Source of the DNA: Kiritimatiellales bacterium
GTDB lineage: Bacteria > Verrucomicrobiota > Kiritimatiellia > Kiritimatiellales > Pontiellaceae
Length of the DNA: 6,570 nucleotides
Assembly (NCBI GenBank): GCA_015486775.1
Contig: WFRA01000324.1
Coordinates: forward strand, 1 to 6,570
Direction: 5' to 3'
In this document: piece after piece, positions 1 through 4,078 of the stretch
Position numbering within the stretch: the first letter of the stretch is position 1
How the letters are laid out: every line of letters begins with the position of its first letter
Made by a program: the position numbers and the translations under genes
The notes under the pieces: generated by a model
Seen by the model: the letters and a program-made list of their open reading frames with translations, nothing else
Databases searched by the model: none
What the model was told of the DNA's origin: nothing

Positions 1-28
1 CGCGCCTTAATCTGCTGGAGGCACCTTA

Positions 29-91
29 GCGTATTGCGTAGTTCGTATTGCGTATTGCATAGTTCGTATTGTGTATTGCGTATTGAAGATT
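29..91. repeat. Heptamer repeat array A (GCGTATT orientation)
   Basis: Eight consecutive 7-bp units in unbroken phase run from 29 to 84, with a decayed ninth unit (GAAGATT, 85-91). The consensus is GCGTATT; variants are GCGTAGT, TCGTATT, GCATAGT and GTGTATT. Units 1-3 (29-49) and 4-6 (50-70) form a 21-bp higher-order duplication with one difference. The array is the reverse complement of array B and has the same orientation as array C. No stop codon arises in any frame of the perfect repeat, so it generates spurious open frames. It resembles in style the heptanucleotide short tandem repeats described in cyanobacteria, but no common origin is claimed. Confidence 0.95.
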
Positions 92-233
92 GCGCGACAG
101 ACAAGGATCATGAAAACACAAAATCTAGAGACAAATAATCCGCCACGCATTTTACGATGCCGAAGTGGTTCATAATCCCCCTTTTGAAAAAACAACAAGT
201 ATACACACGATCACAGCCCAAAAGAGAGAAGCC
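92..233 (+). other. Non-coding leader of the four-helix-bundle gene
   Basis: This AT-richer stretch lies between array A and the four-helix-bundle start. I see no convincing gene, RNA gene or terminator. A CATAAT at 171-176 resembles a -10 box but has no good -35 at the right distance. A TTGAAA at 184-189 and a TATACA at 200-205 are only 10 bp apart, too close for a normal promoter. A weak purine-rich ribosome-binding stretch (GAGAG, 224-228) lies five bases before the ATG at 234. Confidence 0.4.
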
Positions 234-695
234 ATGAACTATACCGAGTGGGAAACAAGCGTTCCCGATGTCATTCGAAACGATGCGCTTTGGAAGATGA
301 AGGTCTATCGGTTGTCACTCTTTCTTTCGGATATCTGCTGGGAGGATGTTTCCAGGTTGGTGAAGGATCCCCGGACAAAATCCATTGGGAACCAGTTGTA
401 TCGATCTTGTGGTTCCATCTGCGCAAACCTTGAAGAGGGGTACTCGAAAGCAAGTCCGAAAGATCGAGCGCGCTTCTACGAATATTCCCTGGGTTCCGCG
501 CGGGAAACCCGGGGTTGGTTCTATCGCGGACGACACATCCTCGGAGAAAAGGTGTTTGAACATCGGGCATGGATACTCACTGAAATCATAAAAATGTTGC
601 TGAAGATTGTTCCGGAAGAACGAGGGAGCCGGATCTGCGAAGACTCTCCTGAATATATTGCCGCAAGTCCACTTACCAACAACGTCCCCTTTTAG
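234..695 (+). CDS. Four-helix-bundle protein (S23 / 23S rRNA IVS family)
   Basis: The protein has 153 residues. It carries the signature of the family first found in 23S rRNA intervening sequences: QLYRS at 54-58, then SICANLEEGY at 61-70, and FYEYSLGSARE at 81-91. The fold is four alpha helices; no signal peptide or membrane segment is visible. It is longer than the common form of about 120 residues and belongs to the variant whose N-terminus reads ALWKMKVYRLSLFLSD (18-33). The biochemical role of the family is unknown. Relatives are encoded inside rRNA insertions, and the accessory protein Avd of diversity-generating retroelements has the same fold and binds nucleic acid. The start at 234 is chosen over an in-frame ATG at 165 because residue 24 begins the conserved region and has a purine-rich site upstream. 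Base composition is visibly less GC-rich than the next gene, consistent with transfer. Array A lies upstream and inverted array B begins one base after the stop. Confidence 0.85.
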   Translation: MNYTEWETSVPDVIRNDALWKMKVYRLSLFLSDICWEDVSRLVKDPRTKSIGNQLYRSCGSICANLEEGYSKASPKDRARFYEYSLGSARETRGWFYRGRHILGEKVFEHRAWILTEIIKMLLKIVPEERGSRICEDSPEYIAASPLTNNVPF

Positions 696-696
696 C

Positions 697-833
697 AGTA
701 CGCAATACGCAATACGCAGTACGAAATACGAAACACGCAGTACGAAATACGCAATACGCAACACAAAATACGCAATACGCAATACGCAGTACGCAGTACG
801 CAACACAAAATACGCAATACGGAGTACGCAATA
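697..833. repeat. Heptamer repeat array B (AATACGC orientation)
   Basis: Nineteen units of 7 bp run from 697 to 829 with no indel, followed by AATA (830-833), the start of a twentieth unit that turns into the ATG of the next gene. The consensus is AATACGC; common variants are AGTACGC, AATACGA and AACACAA. The block of units 10-13 (760-787) recurs as units 16-19 (802-829) with two differences, a 42-bp higher-order period. The array fills the whole gap between the stop at 695 and the start at 834. It is inverted relative to arrays A and C. Confidence 0.96.
821..824 (+). promoter_or_regulatory. Shine-Dalgarno site formed inside array B
   Basis: GGAG at 821-824 lies nine bases before the ATG at 834, a normal spacing. 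It spans the junction of units 18 (AATACGG) and 19 (AGTACGC). Unit 18 is the only one of the 19 units ending in G; that single change from C creates the site. No other ribosome-binding sequence is visible within the array. Confidence 0.7.
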
Positions 834-2180
834 ATGACCAAACCCATCGTGTTGATTGTCGACGACGAAAAGAGTGCCCGCGACGGGCTGGTGCGGGCGC
901 TGCGGCGCAACTATCGCGTGCTGGCGGCGGAGAACGCAACCACGGCACTGGAGGTGCTGGCCAGCCAGAAGATCGATGTGCTGCTGAGTGATGTCCGGAT
1001 GCCGGGCATGGATGGAATCACGCTGATGCAGCGGGCACTGGCGAACAACCCGGCGCTGGTCTGCATTATCCTGACGGCCTACGGGGATGTGGAGCTGGCG
1101 GTGGAGGCGATGCAGCAGGGCGCGACCGATTTCATGACCAAGCCGATCAACCTCGATAAGTTGGAGCTGGTGCTTGACCGGGTGCTCAAGGCCAAGAAGA
1201 TCGAGCTGGAAAACGAGCGGCTACGCGAGCAGCTCGACGACAAGTATGGGCTGGAAAACATTATTGGCCGTTCGCCCGCCATGCAGGAGGTTTTCGAGAC
1301 CATCCGCCAGGTCGCCGGCTCGCGTGCAACGGTGCTGATCCAGGGCGAAAGCGGAACCGGCAAGGAGCTCGTCGCCAAGGCGATCCACCAGCTGGGGCCG
1401 CGATCAAAGGGGCCGTTCGTGGCGGTACACTGCGCGGCGCTCTCGCAAAATATTCTGGAGAGCGAACTTTTTGGCCATGAGAAGGGGGCGTTCACCGGGG
1501 CGATGGAGCGGCGCATCGGCCGCTTCGAGAAGGCCGACGGCGGCTCGCTCTTCCTCGACGAGATTAGCGAGATCGATGCCTCGGTGCAGGTGAAGATTCT
1601 TCGAACCTTGGAAGAGCGGCAGATCGAGCGCGTGGGCGGCGATACGCCGGTGGATGTGGATGCGCGGCTCATCGCCGCGACGAACCGCGACCTCAAAGGG
1701 ATGGTCGACGACGGCGAGTTCCGCGAGGATCTCTTCTACCGCCTCTATGTGGTGGTCATCAACCTGCCGCCCCTTCGCGACCGGCAAGACGATGTGCTGC
1801 TACTGCTCAACCACTATCTGGCCGTCTTCAACGAAGAGAACGCAAAGCAGATCGAAGGCTTCACCCCGGCAGCCTACGAGACGCTCGCGGCCTACCGCTG
1901 GCCCGGAAACATCCGCGAGCTGCGCAACCTCGTCGAGCGCATGGTGGTGCTTTCGCGCGGAAAGGTGCTCGACCTCCAAGACATCCCCGCCCAGGTGCGC
2001 GAGCAGGCCGACGGGAACGAAATCCGCATCGACGCCGATCTCACCGTCGACGAGATGGAGCGGCGGATGATTATCCAAGCCTTGGAAAAAACCGGCGGCA
2101 ACCGCACCAAGGCGGCGGAAAAGCTAGGCATCAGCCGCCGCACCCTCCACCGCAAGCTCAACGAATATGGAATTGCGTAA
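834..2180 (+). CDS. NtrC-family sigma-54-dependent response regulator
   Basis: This 448-residue protein has the complete three-domain layout of a sigma-54 enhancer-binding regulator. The receiver domain (about 1-120) has acidic residues D10-D11, phospho-acceptor D53 (in SDVRMPG), T81 and K103. The AAA+ domain (about 143-375) has Walker A GESGTGKE (171-178), the sigma-54 contact loop GAFTGA (218-223), Walker B LFLDE (239-243), and the downstream FREDLFYRL (296-304) and WPGNIRELRN (356-365) motifs. A Fis-type helix-turn-helix closes the protein (about 421-446). All key residues are intact, so it should be phosphorylated by a histidine kinase, oligomerise, and use ATP to open sigma-54 promoters. 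No kinase gene is in the window and its targets cannot be read here. The gene starts flush with array B, which supplies its ribosome-binding site. The last Ala codon and the TAA come from the first unit of array C. Confidence 0.95.
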   Translation: MTKPIVLIVDDEKSARDGLVRALRRNYRVLAAENATTALEVLASQKIDVLLSDVRMPGMDGITLMQRALANNPALVCIILTAYGDVELAVEAMQQGATDFMTKPINLDKLELVLDRVLKAKKIELENERLREQLDDKYGLENIIGRSPAMQEVFETIRQVAGSRATVLIQGESGTGKELVAKAIHQLGPRSKGPFVAVHCAALSQNILESELFGHEKGAFTGAMERRIGRFEKADGGSLFLDEISEIDASVQVKILRTLEERQIERVGGDTPVDVDARLIAATNRDLKGMVDDGEFREDLFYRLYVVVINLPPLRDRQDDVLLLLNHYLAVFNEENAKQIEGFTPAAYETLAAYRWPGNIRELRNLVERMVVLSRGKVLDLQDIPAQVREQADGNEIRIDADLTVDEMERRMIIQALEKTGGNRTKAAEKLGISRRTLHRKLNEYGIA

Positions 2181-2230
2181 TGCGTATTGCGTACTGCGTA
2201 TTGCGTAATCCGTATTGCGTACTGCGTATT
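2175..2230. repeat. Heptamer repeat array C (GCGTATT orientation)
   Basis: Eight in-phase 7-bp units. Units 1-4 (2175-2202) and 5-8 (2203-2230) are a 28-bp tandem duplication with one difference (G to C at 2210). Variants are GCGTAAT, GCGTACT and CCGTATT. The first unit, GCGTAAT, encodes the final Ala and TAA stop of the response regulator. The orientation matches array A and is opposite to array B. Confidence 0.95.
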
Positions 2231-2255
2231 GAATCCGAACAACAAGCAACCAACA

Positions 2256-2276
2256 ACCGAAACGCTAGTTTTCGGT
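2256..2276 (-). terminator. Small hairpin over the diiron gene's stop codon
   Basis: ACCGAAA (2256-2262) pairs with TTTCGGT (2270-2276) around a 7-nt loop that contains the stop codon of the minus-strand diiron gene. The following minus-strand sequence is T-rich but has no run of T. It could be a weak terminator between the two converging genes, but the stem is short. Confidence 0.3.
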
Positions 2277-2717
2277 CAGGATGTGATCGTCGTATTCGAT
2301 CTCGAAGCGCAGCTTGTGCTTGGCCTCTTCCTGGGCGAGGCGGAGGAAGAGTTCGCGCAGCTCCCCGTCTAGGCGGGTGGCGAGTTTGGAATAGAGGCGG
2401 AAGGCGGCCTTTTCGCGCTTCATGGCGATGACCAGTGCCGACTGGTAGTCCAAGTTGGGATTGGCTTCGATGTCGACAAGGTAGTCGCCCAGCTTGAGAT
2501 CGACCACCTTGCCCTCGATGGGCTTGAGGGTTCCGCCAGCCTTGACGGCTTCGAGCTTGGTTTTGTGGCCGACTTCTTCTAGGGCATATTCCTCGAACAG
2601 ATCACGCACCTCGGGCTTGGTGGCCTTTGCGGCCAGCTCCCGGTAAAAATCAACCGCCTGCTGTTCGTTGTCGATGGCGAAATCCAAAATATCCTCTGCC
2701 GATTTCCAATCCTTCAT
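2265..2717 (-). CDS. Rubrerythrin/ferritin-like diiron protein
   Basis: This 150-residue protein looks like the diiron four-helix domain of rubrerythrin without the C-terminal rubredoxin domain. Expected iron ligands are present on four helices: E18 (in AIDNEQQA), E48 with H51 (EEVGH), E102 (KREKAA) and E131 with H134 (EEAKH). No CxxC pairs are present, so an external electron donor would be needed if it is a peroxidase. Relatives reduce hydrogen peroxide or handle iron in the cytoplasm, often in anaerobes and microaerophiles. No signal peptide is seen. The ATG at 2717 is preceded by AGGAG (2724-2728) at six bases, a strong site. The gene lies on the same strand as the lpxR-like gene, 127 bp downstream of it, and converges on the response regulator. 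The exact substrate cannot be told from sequence. Confidence 0.87.
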   Translation of the reverse strand: MKDWKSAEDILDFAIDNEQQAVDFYRELAAKATKPEVRDLFEEYALEEVGHKTKLEAVKAGGTLKPIEGKVVDLKLGDYLVDIEANPNLDYQSALVIAMKREKAAFRLYSKLATRLDGELRELFLRLAQEEAKHKLRFEIEYDDHILTEN

Positions 2718-2844
2718 CTCTGTCTCCTCTTGGGTTTCAAATTCTTCCTCGGCCTACGGCCAAACTCTTGGGAAAGGCTATGCTTTGCGACGCTCCTTGG
2801 CAAGCCCTCTTTCCCGGTGCGTCCAAGGGAATCTCCCCAGGGGT
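2718..2844 (-). other. Structured leader between lpxR-like and diiron genes
   Basis: This gap of 127 bp on the minus-strand side holds several inverted repeats. GGGAAAG (2770-2776) is complementary to CTTTCCC (2809-2815), enclosing a smaller GGCT/AGCC pairing (2776-2779 with 2803-2806). GGCCTACGGCC (2751-2761) can form a 4-bp stem. There is no T-run that would make these a standard terminator, and I do not recognise a known riboswitch. The diiron gene's AGGAG is at its left end. Confidence 0.35.
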
Positions 2845-3906
2845 TCAGAACCGATACTCTACGGACAGGTTTCCCCACGACGGAGAGCTTGTTTTTAGGG
2901 CACGCACGGGATTGCTACTAAAATAAAACGTAAAGTGGATCCCGAACGCCCCGTGTTCAAGATGCGCGCCGAGCAGGATCTGGGCTACGTAGCGGTCGTA
3001 GTCCACGCTGTGGCTGTCCTGAAACAGATTCCCGTCCAGCAGGGCGGTATACGCCATAAGCGAATTCCTTGCCACCGCCGAAAAATAAAAGCGGGTTTCC
3101 CCGGGAAGCGGCCCGTCAAGCACGGGATCCATGATGATTCCGCGCCCGATCACATCGGGAAGCGGGGCAAAGCCCTCAGGAAGCCGCCATCCCAGACGAG
3201 CCTCCAAGCCAATCTGCGCATGGGTGAACAGGTTTCCCAAGCCAAGGTTTCCGGTATAGGAAAGATCGGCACCCAATCCCTTCCGCTCCCCCCCGGTTCC
3301 CGCAATTTTGCGGGCCAGCGCATAGTTGAGGTTCACAATCGGTTCGTTGCCAAGCTGGTTGTCCCAGCCCATGGGGTCCTCGCCGAAACCCAGATCCGAG
3401 TGGACAAAGCACTGCACCTGCTCGGCCATCGACGCCGGCCCCAGCATGCCCAGATAGATCTGGAATGCATTGAGTCCATCGTTATCCAGCACCATCCACG
3501 AGTTTGCAACCCCAAGCACGCCGGCATACGGGACATCGTCTTGAATCAGATCTGTCCGTGACAGATCCTCGGGGGTCTGGATAATCTGATTAAGCCCAAT
3601 CCCCTTGCGGACCCGGCGGCCATCCCCCCCGGAAAGCCCCGGAACAAAATCCGCGATCCAGCGCGAGGGTCTGGAAAGGTTCAGCCCATCCCAAGAGTCC
3701 ACGGCCGAGCTATGCCGTTGCAAACTCCAGCCCGCCGTGAAAAAATCGTCCGAGCCGCCAAAGACATCGTCGTCGAACCCAAGGTGCCAAAGAACGGTTC
3801 TGGCCGGAGGTTCTTCCTGCGCCGAGGCCGGCCGAACAGGTGGCGAAAAAAGGAGAAGCAATAAAAGCGACTTCCCGATCCACCCTTCCCTCCCAAAATC
3901 AATCAT
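2845..3906 (-). CDS. LpxR-family outer-membrane lipid A deacylase (DUF2219)
   Basis: This 353-residue protein resembles LpxR, an outer-membrane beta-barrel enzyme that removes the 3'-acyloxyacyl group from lipid A. A signal peptide is clear: a charged start, LLLLLL at 14-19 and a likely cut after PASA (29). Family landmarks follow: FDDDVFGGSDDFFTAG (44-59), DVPYAGVLG (124-132), GPASMAEQ (156-163), H169, and WDNQLGNEP (181-189). The protein ends in Phe, as outer-membrane barrels do. H169 is the likely counterpart of the catalytic His of Salmonella LpxR. The usual Asn-Asp pair of the N-terminal motif reads Asp-Asp (46-47) here, so activity is not certain. The ATG at 3906 is preferred over an upstream GTG at 3963: it has AGGA seven bases before it and puts the signal peptide at the N-terminus. 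The family assignment is from memory of its motifs. Confidence 0.82.
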   Translation of the reverse strand: MIDFGREGWIGKSLLLLLLFSPPVRPASAQEEPPARTVLWHLGFDDDVFGGSDDFFTAGWSLQRHSSAVDSWDGLNLSRPSRWIADFVPGLSGGDGRRVRKGIGLNQIIQTPEDLSRTDLIQDDVPYAGVLGVANSWMVLDNDGLNAFQIYLGMLGPASMAEQVQCFVHSDLGFGEDPMGWDNQLGNEPIVNLNYALARKIAGTGGERKGLGADLSYTGNLGLGNLFTHAQIGLEARLGWRLPEGFAPLPDVIGRGIIMDPVLDGPLPGETRFYFSAVARNSLMAYTALLDGNLFQDSHSVDYDRYVAQILLGAHLEHGAFGIHFTFYFSSNPVRALKTSSPSWGNLSVEYRF

Positions 3907-4024
3907 TTGCGTTTCCTGTCCAGAATAAGTGCGGGGATCGCGACCGTCTCCGCCTATGGACACAGAAACACATTGCCGCCGACATTCAAAGACCTCGATT
4001 CATCTATTCCGTAGCCTTACGGCT

Positions 4025-4060
4025 TGGATTACTGGATGTTTGGAAAAGTGGATTGTTGGG
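4025..4060. repeat. TGGA octamer-spaced repeat
   Basis: TGGA recurs exactly every 8 bp at 4025, 4033, 4041 and 4049, with a decayed TGGG at 4057; the intervening four bases vary. It lies in the 172-bp gap between the protease stop and the lpxR-like start. A small palindrome (CCGTA at 4009-4013, TACGG at 4018-4022) sits beside it. I see no gene, clear promoter or terminator in the rest of the gap (3907-4078). Confidence 0.6.
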
Positions 4061-4078
4061 GGAAATGGGTGATATCCA

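Noticed and set aside
16..30. Sigma-54 promoter (TGG to GC spacing)
   Set aside because: GG and GC are correctly spaced, but the surrounding bases match TGGCAC and TTGC poorly.
7..198. Minus-strand open frame across array A
   Set aside because: It exists because the heptamer has no stops; its sequence is repeat translation plus unrelated leader, with no family resemblance. The same applies to frames through arrays B and C (315-806, 607-834, 673-948, 692-910, 1892-2245, 2180-2431, 2187-2372).
165..233. Longer start for the four-helix-bundle gene
   Set aside because: The extra 23 residues show no family similarity, and the ATG at 234 has a purine-rich site upstream.
234..695. Diversity-generating retroelement accessory gene (avd)
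   Set aside because: No reverse transcriptase, template repeat or variable repeat in the window; only the fold is shared.
697..833. CRISPR or plasmid iteron array
   Set aside because: Units are 7 bp with no spacers, and no Cas or replication-initiator gene is present.
29..833. True 23S rRNA intervening sequence
   Set aside because: No rRNA sequence flanks the arrays; the right neighbour is a protein gene.
1079..1696. 205-residue minus-strand open frame inside the response regulator
   Set aside because: Ser/Arg-rich shadow of a fully conserved AAA+ domain.
2935..3561. 208-residue plus-strand open frame opposite the lpxR-like gene
   Set aside because: Shadow of a gene with clear family motifs and a signal peptide; no family resemblance of its own.
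3907..3963. GTG start extending the lpxR-like protein by 19 residues
   Set aside because: It lacks a ribosome-binding site and would bury the signal peptide; the ATG at 3906 has AGGA at good spacing.
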